The notes under the pieces are model-generated. The model saw nothing but the letters and a program-made list of their open reading frames with translations, had not been told where the DNA came from and made no database searches. Positions 33,071 to 42,984 of a stretch of DNA of 64,000 bases are shown piece by piece. Location: the NCBI GenBank assembly GCA_043228905.1, contig JBHGNT010000006.1, forward strand, positions 18,848,001 to 18,912,000. The letters are read 5' to 3'. Numbering within the stretch: the stretch's first letter is position 1; each line of letters begins with the position of its first letter. The translations under genes were made by a program, and so were the position numbers. Source of the stretch: Azolla caroliniana (taxonomy: Eukaryota > Polypodiophyta).

Positions 33071-33630
33071 ATATCCTTAATCTTCCTAACATTTGTGCGC
33101 AAGAATTATAAAAGTTCCTTCAACTCCCCTTCACCTTAGTCCCTGTGACTTCGTTGCACGAACCACAACTACCCCGACACCGCGAAGACGAACATTGCTT
33201 CCTTGCGTTCTTCCTCACGCAATTGATGTAGTGAAATGGTTGCAATCCTATGAGTAGATCATCGGGTTTGTCGATACTGGATTTCTATTGTTCTCCGATC
33301 TATGTTTGGGTTATGTAATTCAAACCATGGTAATCCCAAAACAATGGGATGTTTTGGGCTACTAATTATATTAAATGATACTACACACGCTAAATTATCT
33401 AGGACAATATTAACTAGCTCTGACTCTTCTATGATATTTCCAAAAGCAATGAGACGACCATCAATGACTATTACGGAGGCTGGACAGGAGAGTTTTCTTA
33501 GGGATATCTGATGAGCTTGGGCAAAATTCCTATCCATGAAGCAAGAATTAGCTCCAGAATCTAGGAGTGCTAAGAAATGTATTGGAGGGGTACTTTTAGT
33601 ACTAACTGTTACTTGAGCTAAGAACACATT
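33071..33630 (-). pseudogene. Gypsy-1 protease segment
   Basis: Minus-strand retropepsin: FLALLDSGANSCFMDRNF at about 33575-33525 holds the catalytic DSG. It is followed by a hydrophobic ASVIVIDG-to-VLGLPWFELHNP stretch. The segment is bounded on the left by Copia-4 LTR c and on the right by Gypsy-2. At the right edge the frame continues exactly into 40255 once one TSD copy is discounted. Stops appear near 33259 and further downstream. Confidence 0.85.
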
Positions 33631-33942
33631 TGTTCTGTACACATAACGTTGGTGAGGGTAGGTCACTAATATTTACATTAGTGAAGGGTATGTTCACTAT
33701 TATTAAAAAGGGGACTAATGATTGGATAGAATGAATGATATGTGCATGCACTATCATGATTTAGACAACCAATGAATAGAGAGCCTTTTAGAAAGGCACA
33801 TCTATTCAAGGGGCCTAGGAAAAGGTATAAATATGAGGCTTAGCTACCCTCATAGAAATCATCACGTCGGAAGGCTTCTATCCAATCTATTTTCTTCCTT
33901 TTTACTTGATTTGGTCTATTGATTAGTAATAGACTCTTAACA
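33631..33942 (+). repeat. Gypsy-2 5' LTR
   Basis: 312 bp, tgttctgtacac to ctcttaaca. A TATA-like ggtataaatatgagg at about 33824-33838 is a probable promoter for the element transcript. Confidence 0.95.
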
Positions 33943-33943
33943 G

Positions 33944-33955
33944 TGGTATCAGAGC
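33944..33955 (+). promoter_or_regulatory. Gypsy-2 primer binding site
   Basis: TGGTATCAGAGC one base after the LTR, complementary to initiator-Met tRNA. Confidence 0.92.
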
Positions 33956-35531
33956 TTTTACTAACAATTTTTTTGTTGTTTTGATGTTTTTTGCGTGTGA
34001 GCGAGGGGGATCTAACAAGGCTCGTCATGCTCTTCTCAGGATCAAAACAACACTCTAAACCCGGTATTCTTCTTTTTTGATCTCTTCTCTTTTTCTATTA
34101 TGCGTTCTTTATGGTCGAATCGAATTGGTATTACGTTTTATTCTCTTTCTTTCTACCTCCTACTACGCTACGATTTTACTTATTATTATGCATCGGGCCG
34201 AGCGTGTTTGCACTAATCGCACACGCTCAACTCATGGCCTTTTGCATATTGCAATATATATCCCACTCTCTCCTCTCTGGAACTCTTACGATAATAATTA
34301 TTCTTGTGCATTGGGTCGAGCGTGTTTGCTCTAATCGCACACGCTTATCTCATGGCCGTTTTGCATATGATGTTGAGTATACCACTCTTCCCCTCTATTG
34401 AGCCATCACTTGGCCGATTCTAAGGGATGATGTGGCCTTGACGAGGTATATGTCACTTACCTATGCCACTTTCCTCTTTAATTAGCCATTACTTGGCCGA
34501 TTCTAGGGATATGTGGTGGTCTTGAGGAGGTGCATGTCAACTACCCTAGGGTTTCGTATCTTAGGGCATGTTTGATTCCATACACCTAATTGTTGATTAT
34601 TCTAATTAAATCTTAATTTCATAAGTATTGTTTCACTTATATGATTTTCTAGTAATTATTATTTACCCGCCCACAATTAACTCTCCTTTTTCCACTTACT
34701 TTTCATGTATAAAGTATTTACATCGTTTAATTTTAATGTAACCTTTACGTGTAGACTATTTTTTTCGTATGGAGTGGCTTGTTGAACGATTTTTTTTCAA
34801 CGGGTCATCTAGGTTTAACTCTTATCATCAAGCCTTAGAAAACGAGTAAAACCATATGAGTTCCCTTATTGATGTTTTACTCATGGATTTGAGTATTACA
34901 TCTTTGCGCACAACACCGTCATCACTTGTATCAATTTGTGGCTTATGTCACAATTGTGCAAGTTATAACAATCATATTGGGATGTATATGTGTATACCTT
35001 GCACTTCCCATTTATTTGTGACATTGTTTTTTTCGTAGGTAACACATGGGTTCTTTTTTTTTTACCCTTGTTTTCGTCACTACTTAACTCTTATGAGTAG
35101 TGCCTTATTTTATCATTTTATCATCACGTTTGCTTATTGCTCGCAAGACTAGAATATTACTTGTGAGTGCACTTGTTTTTTCACGTAATACACTTTCTCG
35201 ACCATATAATACATGATGGGTTGGCATTAATATAAGGCTATCTAGGAAATTTCATTGATGTAAGAACCATGGTTGAGCCTCGGGGAGCCGCCATGATTAC
35301 TCAAGATAGAGATCCGAGAAATACATCTTAGCTATGTTTTCCCCCATGGTTTTTAAAACACCATAGTGTTACCATAGTTATCGGATCTCGAATCACATCT
35401 CATATGTCTAGAGGGGTAAAGACATGAGATACTTTCTTGGATAAAGTTCTTTCAATCAAAATTTCAAGCATTCATTTTGCTTGTGTATTTTCTGAACCTC
35501 CTTATTTTATTGCATACCCACAGCGTGCATC
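33956..35531 (+). promoter_or_regulatory. Long repeat-bearing leader of Gypsy-2
   Basis: About 1.58 kb without a convincing gene. It holds two tandem duplications: a 118-bp period (34189 and 34307, sharing gagcgtgtttgc and ctaatcgcacacgct) and an ~84-bp period (about 34398 and 34482, sharing cttggccgattct). T-rich DNA follows to about 35230. It carries several short upstream ATGs (for example 34856), so the gag start at 35532 would not be reached by simple scanning. Packaging or translation signals could lie here, but that is inference. Confidence 0.6.
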
Positions 35532-38500
35532 ATGGAACAAGTTTTGAACGCAGTTGGAACGATCTCTCCAAATGAGACCTCTCAACCCCAATCCGCATCT
35601 CGCACACAAGCTGAGATCACTATTGAGCAATTGCTCACTACTACCTTGAATCAATTGGCCGAAATGAGACAGGCCAATATGGCATTGGAAAAGAAATTCC
35701 AAGAATTAACTATTGAGTCCAAGAAAGAAGGTGAACCTTCCTTCGTAGTCACGCCTTTCAAGGGAGATAAGAAAGAAAGAACCGAGGAGGCCATTAGCAC
35801 TTGGCTTGGTCGTTGGGAGTCTCACTTTGAGCTTCATCCCAAGCCCGATGCAGTAAAAATTGGTTATGTCGGTCGTGAGTTAGGTGGCCGGGCTGCTGCT
35901 TGGTGGCGTGGCCTAAGGACCGCAAAAAACTTACCCACAACTTGGGAAGGTTTCGTTGATGTTTTTAAGAAACAATTCTTGCAGCCACCTTCTCAAACCG
36001 AACAAGCGCAACACTTGCTCACATTGTCTAGTAAGCCATTTACCTCTCTCGAGGATTATGTGCATCACGCTCGGACCCAGATCAAAAAATCGGGACTTAC
36101 GGGTGAGAAATGGTTTGTCGCTTGTTTTTTGAATGGTATTCCCAATGGGGATTATCATTGGATTGTCCATGACAAGGACCCCACAACTTTCGAGGAAGCC
36201 GTCAACATTGTGTTGCGATACCATAGGACTTCCCAGAAAGACCACAATAAACCTGAGTTCGCCAAAACTCCGAATGTCAAGTTCATTGGGAAACGTAAGC
36301 AATCCAGTGACACTCTTGACTGCGACTCAAAGAAACCGAACCTCTTCTGTGCATATTGCAAGAAGCGGGGCCACACAAAGGATACCTGTCGTCGTCTTGA
36401 GAGGAAGTCAATGAACACCCCTCCTCAAGACAAATCTACGAGTCACACAGGTGAGTCTTTTGATATTGTTGAAGTTCATACCAATCACTTAAGTTTATGT
36501 GAATGCACTTTTCCTTCACATTTACTTGGACCTAATGATTTACTCCGAGCAGTCGGATATATCAATGGAACACAAGCACATTTCTTGTTTGATTCCGGTA
36601 GTTCTCACAATTTTCTTAATGATCACTTTGTGCAACAAATGGAGCTCCACATAAACGCAAGTGATCATATCTATCAAGTTCACATGGCAAATGGAAACGT
36701 TCAATACATCAGTGGCATTGTTTGTCAACTGCCAATTCAAATAGATACTTATTTGGAGAAGCTTGACTTTCATGTTATGAAATTACAATCCGCAGATGTC
36801 ATTTTAGGATATCCTTGTTTTTTTAATAAAAACCCTTCTTTGTCCATTGATTGGGTTAATCACTCAATCACATTTGAACTTAATAATTGTAAACATTTTA
36901 TTCAATGTTCCAAACTTCCTTCTCATTCACTTGTGTCTTCTAAATCTTTAAGTGAGTATTCTAGTTCATTAATTTATTCGTGTGTAATTGATCCTGCGGT
37001 TCAATTTTATTATTTTAATATTAACGCCACACAATTACCACATTTTGAGCAACGATTACTTGACTCTATTTTAGAGGATTTTCAAGATGTGTTTCCTACT
37101 GAATTACCGCTTACTTTACCACCTAAACGTAATGTGGACCATCAAATTGAACTCATCCCTGGGGCTGCTCCTGTGAGCATTCCACCTTACCGACTTAGTC
37201 GATTAGAAGAGGATGAGATCGCTAAACAACTTAAGGAATACTTGAGTATGGGCCACATTAGGTATAGTAAATCACCTTGGGGTGCGCCAGTTCTATTAGT
37301 CAAGAAGAAGGAAGGTTCGTGGCGAATGTGTATCAATTATCGCCGTTTGAATAAAATAACAATTAAGAATGCATATCCATTACCTCGTGCCGATGATTTG
37401 ATTGATCATTTGCACGGGGCTCGATATTTTACGAAAATTGACTTACGAACTGGTTATCATCAGATTCGCATCGCCGAGGATGATATTCCTAAAACCGCTT
37501 TTCGTACGCGCTATGGCCATTATGAGTTTTTAGTCATGCCATTTGGGTTGACTAATGCTCCAGCCACATTCCAACAAGCGATGAATGATGTTTTCCGAGA
37601 TCAAATCAGTGATTTTGTTGTCGTCTTCTTGGATGATATTTTGATATATAGCCGTACCTTGCAAGATCATGTTCAACATGTTCGATTTGTTTTGCGAAAG
37701 TTGCGTGACAACTCTTTCTATGCAAAACATTCAAAATGTGACTTCTTCCAAAAATCTATTGTGTACCTAGGTCATTTAATTACAGAAAATGGCGTTGAAA
37801 TTGAACCTTCTTGTATTGAAAAGGTTAAACTTTGGCCCATTCCTTGTAATATTCGTGAACTTAGATCATTCTTAGGGTTTGTTGGATTTTTACGAAAATC
37901 AATTCGTAACTATTCCAAATTGACTACGCCATTAACTGACCTTTTAAAAGGTCATCCACGTAAGTCTGTCAAACCAATTTCATGGAATGAACAACTTGAC
38001 AAATCATTTGAGACACTCAAGGAGCATGTGTGTCAGGCTCCCACTCTTCTATTACCAGACCCTTCTAAGCCTTTCTCAATTGAAACCGATGCTAGTGATT
38101 ATGCTATTGGTGCCGTTCTTTATCAAGGTGGTCACCCTATTGCTTTTGAAAGTAAGAAGCTTGATGCTGCTCAATCTCGGTATTCGGTTCAAGAGAAAGA
38201 GTTGTTTGCGGTGATACACGCACTTAAAACATGGAGGCACTATCTCTATGGAAATAAATTTGTGGTTACAACAGACCATCAATCATTAAAGTATTTTTGT
38301 GACCAGCCCGATCTTGTTGGTCGTAAAGGCCGTTGGGCTGAACTTATGCAAGATTTTGATTTTTCCATACGCTATCGCAAGGGTTCTATGAACACCGTTG
38401 CTGATGCTCTTAGTCGCATTAAAGAAGTTAACATGCTTAGCTTCACGGAAATAAAATCTGATCTTTTAGATCACCTTCGAGGGAAATACCTTGATGACAG

Positions 38501-39935
38501 TTATTTCTCAAAATACTGGACGAAAGCCGAATCTGATTTAGATGCCGATACTAGCACCCTACCCTCGAAGGCGACCTTTCACATTACAAATGGTTTGCTC
38601 TACCATAGTGGAAAGGTCTGTGTTCCAGATTTACCAAATGTTAAACAGAAATTTTTTCATGAATGTCATGATGCACCATCTGCTGGTCATCCTGGAATAC
38701 AACGCACACTCGTTCTCATCTCGTGTACTTTTTTCTGGCCTAAGATGCGCTCTGACGTGCATAAATACGTAACTCAATGCTTACAATGTCAGATTAATAA
38801 GTCGGAACGACTTAAAGCTGCTGGTCTTTTACATCCCTTAGATATTCCCAACAATAAATGGGAAAGTATCTCGATGGATTTTATTGTTAGTTTACCTCGT
38901 ACACAGAGGGGTCATGATGCCATATGGGTTGTCGTTGACAGGCTAACAAAATTAGCTAGATTTATTCCTACAAAAACCACGGTAACCGCTCAACAGTTGG
39001 CTTATCAATTTGTTGATGAGTTATTTCGTTTTTATGGATTACCGATGGATATTGTTAGTGATCGAGATTCCAAGTTTATTAGTGACTTTTGGACTCAGGT
39101 CTTTAAGAAACTAGAAACTACGTTGAGCATGAGTTCCGCAGATCATCCTCAGTCTGATGGACAAACTGAACGAGTTAATCAAATTATTGAGGACATGCTT
39201 CGAGCTTATATAGCAAAAACCCCTTCTAAGTGGGAGCAATACCTTCCTATCTTAGAATTTGCCTATAATAGCTCTAAACATACATCCACTGGATATAGTC
39301 CTTTTATGTTGATGTATGGTTTTCAGCCACGTGCCCCAGTTGATGTCACGATTCATCGTGATACATTAGACAGTACACGCAATTTTTTGCAAGACATGAA
39401 CCAAATGTTGCATATTGCCAAAGAAAATGTCAAGACAGCTCAAGATCGTGCTCGATTTTATGCTGATCAGGATAGACGTCCTCGTGCATTTACTATTGGT
39501 CAAAAAGTTTTTTTGCGTGTCCCGACTGATTCTACGTCATTATCTACGGGCAAGTGCGCTAAGTTAGCCCCACGATATTGTGGCCCATTTGAAATCCTTA
39601 AGCGAGTTGGGTCATCTGCTTATCACCTTGCCTTACCTCGTAACGTTGGTATTCATCCTGTTTTTCACGTCAGTCGTCTAAAACCATTTTTAGGCTCTAG
39701 TGATAACACCATCACAATCCAAGATCTTGTAACATTAGAGGATTTTTCTTATAAACCTCATGTTCCTGAACGAATTCTTGATTCTCGTACTAAACGTTTA
39801 CGTTCTAAAGAGATTCGGCTATTCAAGATCAAATGGATGGATAAACCTATTGATGATGCCACATGGGAACGCGAGCATTCGCTTAAGGCACAATTTCCTC
39901 ACTTTATATTGCAAGAGTGCAATCTTTTGAAGTAG
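35532..39935 (+). CDS. Gypsy-2 Gag-Pol polyprotein with chromodomain, intact ORF
   Basis: 1467 residues with no internal stop. In order: Gag (about 1-300) with AAAWWRGL and the CCHC knuckle CAYCKKRGHTKDTC (about 272-285); protease with FDSGSSHNFL (about 353); RT with KIDLRTGYHQIRI, MPFGLTNAPATFQ and the palm VVVFLDDILIYS (Asp pair at about 701); RNase H with ETDASDYAIGAVLYQ (about 852) and TDHQSLKYF; integrase with an HHCC zinc finger (about 1043-1085), catalytic Asp in SMDFIVSL (about 1115), Asp in SDRDSKF (about 1176) and Glu in DGQTERVNQ (about 1212); and a C-terminal chromodomain, PERILDSRTKRLRSKEIRLF then ATWEREHSL (about 1411-1458). Gag and Pol share one frame, as in many chromoviruses. 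The start is the first ATG of the long frame; no other in-frame ATG lies upstream. Confidence 0.95.
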   Translation: MEQVLNAVGTISPNETSQPQSASRTQAEITIEQLLTTTLNQLAEMRQANMALEKKFQELTIESKKEGEPSFVVTPFKGDKKERTEEAISTWLGRWESHFELHPKPDAVKIGYVGRELGGRAAAWWRGLRTAKNLPTTWEGFVDVFKKQFLQPPSQTEQAQHLLTLSSKPFTSLEDYVHHARTQIKKSGLTGEKWFVACFLNGIPNGDYHWIVHDKDPTTFEEAVNIVLRYHRTSQKDHNKPEFAKTPNVKFIGKRKQSSDTLDCDSKKPNLFCAYCKKRGHTKDTCRRLERKSMNTPPQDKSTSHTGESFDIVEVHTNHLSLCECTFPSHLLGPNDLLRAVGYINGTQAHFLFDSGSSHNFLNDHFVQQMELHINASDHIYQVHMANGNVQYISGIVCQLPIQIDTYLEKLDFHVMKLQSADVILGYPCFFNKNPSLSIDWVNHSITFELNNCKHFIQCSKLPSHSLVSSKSLSEYSSSLIYSCVIDPAVQFYYFNINATQLPHFEQRLLDSILEDFQDVFPTELPLTLPPKRNVDHQIELIPGAAPVSIPPYRLSRLEEDEIAKQLKEYLSMGHIRYSKSPWGAPVLLVKKKEGSWRMCINYRRLNKITIKNAYPLPRADDLIDHLHGARYFTKIDLRTGYHQIRIAEDDIPKTAFRTRYGHYEFLVMPFGLTNAPATFQQAMNDVFRDQISDFVVVFLDDILIYSRTLQDHVQHVRFVLRKLRDNSFYAKHSKCDFFQKSIVYLGHLITENGVEIEPSCIEKVKLWPIPCNIRELRSFLGFVGFLRKSIRNYSKLTTPLTDLLKGHPRKSVKPISWNEQLDKSFETLKEHVCQAPTLLLPDPSKPFSIETDASDYAIGAVLYQGGHPIAFESKKLDAAQSRYSVQEKELFAVIHALKTWRHYLYGNKFVVTTDHQSLKYFCDQPDLVGRKGRWAELMQDFDFSIRYRKGSMNTVADALSRIKEVNMLSFTEIKSDLLDHLRGKYLDDSYFSKYWTKAESDLDADTSTLPSKATFHITNGLLYHSGKVCVPDLPNVKQKFFHECHDAPSAGHPGIQRTLVLISCTFFWPKMRSDVHKYVTQCLQCQINKSERLKAAGLLHPLDIPNNKWESISMDFIVSLPRTQRGHDAIWVVVDRLTKLARFIPTKTTVTAQQLAYQFVDELFRFYGLPMDIVSDRDSKFISDFWTQVFKKLETTLSMSSADHPQSDGQTERVNQIIEDMLRAYIAKTPSKWEQYLPILEFAYNSSKHTSTGYSPFMLMYGFQPRAPVDVTIHRDTLDSTRNFLQDMNQMLHIAKENVKTAQDRARFYADQDRRPRAFTIGQKVFLRVPTDSTSLSTGKCAKLAPRYCGPFEILKRVGSSAYHLALPRNVGIHPVFHVSRLKPFLGSSDNTITIQDLVTLEDFSYKPHVPERILDSRTKRLRSKEIRLFKIKWMDKPIDDATWEREHSLKAQFPHFILQECNLLK

Positions 39936-39942
39936 GGGAGTA
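39929..39942 (+). promoter_or_regulatory. Gypsy-2 polypurine tract
   Basis: gaagtaggggagta directly before the 3' LTR and overlapping the end of the ORF. Confidence 0.85.
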
Positions 39943-40254
39943 TGTTATGTACACATAACGTTGGTGAGGGTAGGTCACTAATATTTACATTAGTGAAGGG
40001 TATGTTCACTATTATTAAAAAGGGGACTAATGATTGGATAGAATGAATGATATGTGCATGCACTATCATGATTTAGACAACCAATGAATAGAGAGCCTTT
40101 TAGAAAGGCACATCTATTCAAGGGGCCTAGGAAAAGGTATAAATATGAGGCTTAGCTACCCTCATAGAAATCATCACGTCGGAAGGCTTCTATCCAATCT
40201 ATTTTCTTCCTTTTTACTTGATTTGGTCTATTGATTAGTAATAGACTCTTAACA
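39943..40254 (+). repeat. Gypsy-2 3' LTR
   Basis: 312 bp, identical to the 5' LTR except at position 5. Followed by the TSD acatt. Confidence 0.95.
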
Positions 40255-41703
40255 ACATTGTTAACTTGCTTAGAGGGAATGGAACCACTAATGGGTTGCA
40301 CATATCTAGGGTTGTCCAACCAAATGGCTCCTACTTTGACTGGACTTGCGATAGATTTGGGCTATTAGTACTATTAGGACTATAAGATATTCCTACTGAA
40401 ATAGACTTGGGTTTAGTACAATTAGAACTAGCAATGGGGACAGTTCACTACAATATGCCCTGGTCCACCGCAACAGAGACACTGAAATAAATAAATAAAA
40501 TAAATAGAGACATAGTCGATTTGCTCGGCGTTGCTGCTTTTCCTCTTCTGATATGTTGCGCTCGTGATAGGCCACAACCGGTTACCATTCGTATATTCGT
40601 GTGCAAGAAATAACGCTCAGACAGAAAACCAAAGGACAAAATAGCTAAAAACAGAGAACACACAGATTTTACCATGGAAACCCGAACTGGGAAAAACCAC
40701 ATGGAGTCCATTTGCTCCAAAAACATATCACTATGATGATGAGGGGTACAACAAGAAACTCAGAGGAAACGACCTTGAGATCTTCTACGTCAATAAACGA
40801 CTATGGAGTTGCACTTACTCACACTCTCCCTCTCTCACACGTTCTCATAGTTACAAAGACCACTACCCCGTACTAACTATATGTCTTACGATAATGATTG
40901 CCCTAGATGCTTATATACTAGTACAACTTTCGGACTATTTACAAGTATAGCCCACAGAGGCTTATTTCGACTATTTACAGATATAGTCTCCCGAGTTGGC
41001 TGTCTACACGATTTTTGTTTCGGCCTCAACCTATTGGCCTCCACCGAATTCCTCATCAACTCAGCTCTTCTCTCTTCCCTCCGGAGGGACCTGTTTCCCA
41101 ACACGATAATGGTCTGCGATGACGTGTGGTGTCGATTTCCATCGGAGTAGAAGTATTTGCTGGAGACGCATTATATGACTCCCTTGGAAAAGGTTTTGCT
41201 ACAACTGAGGCATAGGTGGGCTCTAATCTTGTCCTTGGCATCTAGAACTGACATTCCGAATGTCGTTCGAAAAGGCGGTTATCGCATCGCACATGCCACT
41301 GATTGCTTCTTTCAATGACTTTGGCTCTTCGGGGAAAGTTAAGAGTAAATCCTTGACATCATTACGTAGGCCAAAACAAAATTGCTCCATTAATTCTTGG
41401 TCATTCTAGGGAATATAAGTGGTGAGAAGACAGAAATCCGCAGCATAAGCCGAGGCCGGCCGCTCACCTTGGTGCAATCTTCGGATTTTGTTGATTGCCG
41501 TCCTAACATTGTTGGTATCTCCAAAACAAGCTTTAAACTCGCCAATAAACTCTTCGAAATTATTTAACAAGGGAGAGCTTTTTTCTAAGAGGGGGGTGAA
41601 CCATGCCAATGTCGTGCCACTAAGTAGCGTGCCTACTAGTCCCACTTGTGATGCATCAGTGGGATATCGAGAAGGGAACAAGGTATACCAAATTGGTTCA
41701 AAC
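40255..41703 (-). pseudogene. Gypsy-1 Gag, split by a solo LTR
   Basis: Minus strand. 41703-41104 holds FPSRYPTDASQVGLVGTLLS, WFTPLLEKSSPL and KIRRLHQGERPASAYAADF, typical of chromovirus Gag. After the solo LTR (40554-41103) it resumes with SEEEKQQRRANRLCLY, a disrupted zinc knuckle (CLCCGGPGHIVVNC split by about 36 extra bases near 40475-40510), and runs to 40255. The N-terminus is missing because the LTR at 41704 joins directly to it. Confidence 0.82.
40554..41103 (-). repeat. Solo LTR in Gypsy-1 Gag (tgttaggaaac family)
   Basis: 550 bp. On the minus strand it starts tgttgggaaacaggtccc and ends gcgcaaca. Flanks tgata (40549-40553) and cgata (41104-41108) fit a 5-bp TSD with one transition. 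Same family as 17125-17650 and 18976-19515. Confidence 0.85.
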
Positions 41704-42141
41704 TGTTAGGAATAATACTAAAACAGAGAGAGAATTAGAACTAGAGAAGGGAAGTACTATGAGGATTAGTACTAAGAGGAAGGGAATGTGTAAGACTCAT
41801 GAGAGAAAAAAAGAGAAAAAGAGAACGAATGATGATAACAGGTGATATATTATATGAAGAGTAATTACAAGAATAACTATGAGGCTTACGACTGGTGTTG
41901 AACCAATTTGGTTCTTGATAATACCATGTGCCTCTTTTTATAGTGGCTTTAGGAATACTCTTGACATTTCTAGAATGTTCCAGAGAAATCTAGAATATAC
42001 ATGGATTTCCCAAGTGAAATAATAAATGGAAGTAGCATTCTTTGTATTACAACTTATAACTTAATGGTAAGGCTTTTGCCCATGTGCCACAAGGTCATGG
42101 GTTCAAATCCTTTTGAAGCCATACCATGCTATATCATGACA
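41704..42141 (-). repeat. Gypsy-1 5' LTR (right copy, complete)
   Basis: 438 bp, TGTCATGATATAGC to tattcctaaca on the minus strand, with TGTCA/TGACA-like ends. The first ~90 bases contain a reverse tRNA-like module: on the plus strand, ttaatggtaaggc (box A-like) and ggtcatgggttcaaatcc (box B-like) at 42060-42112. Confidence 0.85.
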
Positions 42142-42146
42142 ATTCT

Positions 42147-42305
42147 TTATTATGGTTGGAACATGGAAGACTTTTTTGATATATGTCTTGTTGCCTTTTT
42201 TACTGAATGGGACATTGCCAACATGCCCGTATTGAATGAGTGGTGTCATCCCTAGTCTCAACATAGCCGGGCCAATCAGGTATTCGCGGGTCTCGGAACC
42301 ATTCT
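42147..42305 (-). pseudogene. Copia-3 middle part (protease to pre-integrase)
   Basis: Minus strand between Gypsy-1 and LINE-B: WFRDPRIPDWPGYVETRDDT in one frame, then HVGNVPFSKKGNKTYIKK and VFHVPTIIKN in another. This equals the segment of Copia-4b around 27567-27725. It joins Copia-3 at 20119 on one side and at 44911 on the other. Confidence 0.8.
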
Positions 42306-42984
42306 TTTTTTTTTCCATAAAAAATATGCTCCATTGGTATTAAAATTAACAATGCCAAAGGCAATCTACAAATTGTACATAATAGTTTCCACTCCATAAG
42401 TATATATCGTAAAAAAAGGGACCAAATAATGATGGCATTTGTTATGGCCTCTAAAAAACATCATGTTGCAGCCAACATTGGCTGAATGTGATTCCACATA
42501 TACTAAAGCTCTTTAGTATACCCATATTCAACCTATAAACAAATTCCTGCGGTCCAAGTGAATACATATCTTGGTGGTAATCATGGCTAGTAGTCTAAAA
42601 ACTCCATGTTTGCATTTGGTTCCGCATGTACTAAAGTTGTTCACCATCACCTGGTTGTCCAATAGCTGTTCCCGTTCCTTGGCCTTTAATTTTCCCTTGT
42701 GAATGTCCTTTTGTACCACTTAGGTAATACAAAACTGCTCTCTCCAATCAAGCCATTGAGGTAATCTGCTACTTCTTGGCCGTAGTCTTCTTCAAGCTGA
42801 CTTTCCAAGCTCATAAATCTGTCCAACCTCTTGTATCTTTGTCTGTCTTTTCCCATGCAAGATTGAACCTTCCTCGGCTGTTGCCGTTGAAAACACAACA
42901 CCAAAACAGTCCCTGCAGCACCTGTCACTTTGAAGCAACCATGATAATCTCTACCAACTCAGAACAGCCATACATTGATTAGAC

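Larger units (their letters stand above)
33631..40254 (+). mobile_element. Gypsy-2: intact, very young chromovirus
   Basis: 6624 bp, with 312-bp LTRs at 33631-33942 and 39943-40254 that differ at a single base (position 5, c/a). Flanked by a perfect TSD acatt (33626-33630 and 40255-40259). It has a primer site, a polypurine tract and one open 1467-codon gag-pol frame. It sits inside Gypsy-1 in the opposite orientation. All parts needed for autonomous movement are visible. A 1.6-kb leader between primer site and gag is unusually long for such a small element. Confidence 0.95.
20120..42141 (-). mobile_element. Gypsy-1: chromovirus on the minus strand, 22 kb because of nested insertions
   Basis: Bounded by LTRs at 20120-20550 and 41704-42141 and by a perfect TSD attct (20115-20119 and 42142-42146). 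It splits Copia-3 between the codons for PTI-KN and LVSVGQ. Reading from the right: Gag at 41703-41104 and 40553-40255, protease at 33630-33071, RT, RNase H, integrase and chromodomain at about 23530-20551. Interruptions are a solo LTR (40554-41103), Gypsy-2 (33631-40254), the Copia-4 complex (24188-33070) and an unassigned block (about 23530-24187). The 5' LTR runs straight into Gag without a primer site, so the leader was deleted. LTRs differ at about 11 sites over the last ~245 bp, so it is older than its inserts. Confidence 0.88.

Noticed and set aside
35931-36418. Minus-strand ORFs within Gypsy-2 gag
   Set aside because: Shadows of the intact gag-pol frame.
41704-42080. Treating this and 20120-20550 as unrelated solo LTRs
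   Set aside because: A perfect attct TSD outside both, and Copia-3 coding that resumes exactly across them, shows they are the two ends of one element.
42060-42112. Possible tRNA genes (also at 3655-3715, 23570-23650, 23925-23985, 46150-46200, 56585-56670, 63310-63360)
   Set aside because: Box A/B-like words occur but no cloverleaf with an acceptor stem can be drawn. They look like SINE or LTR modules rather than functional tRNAs.
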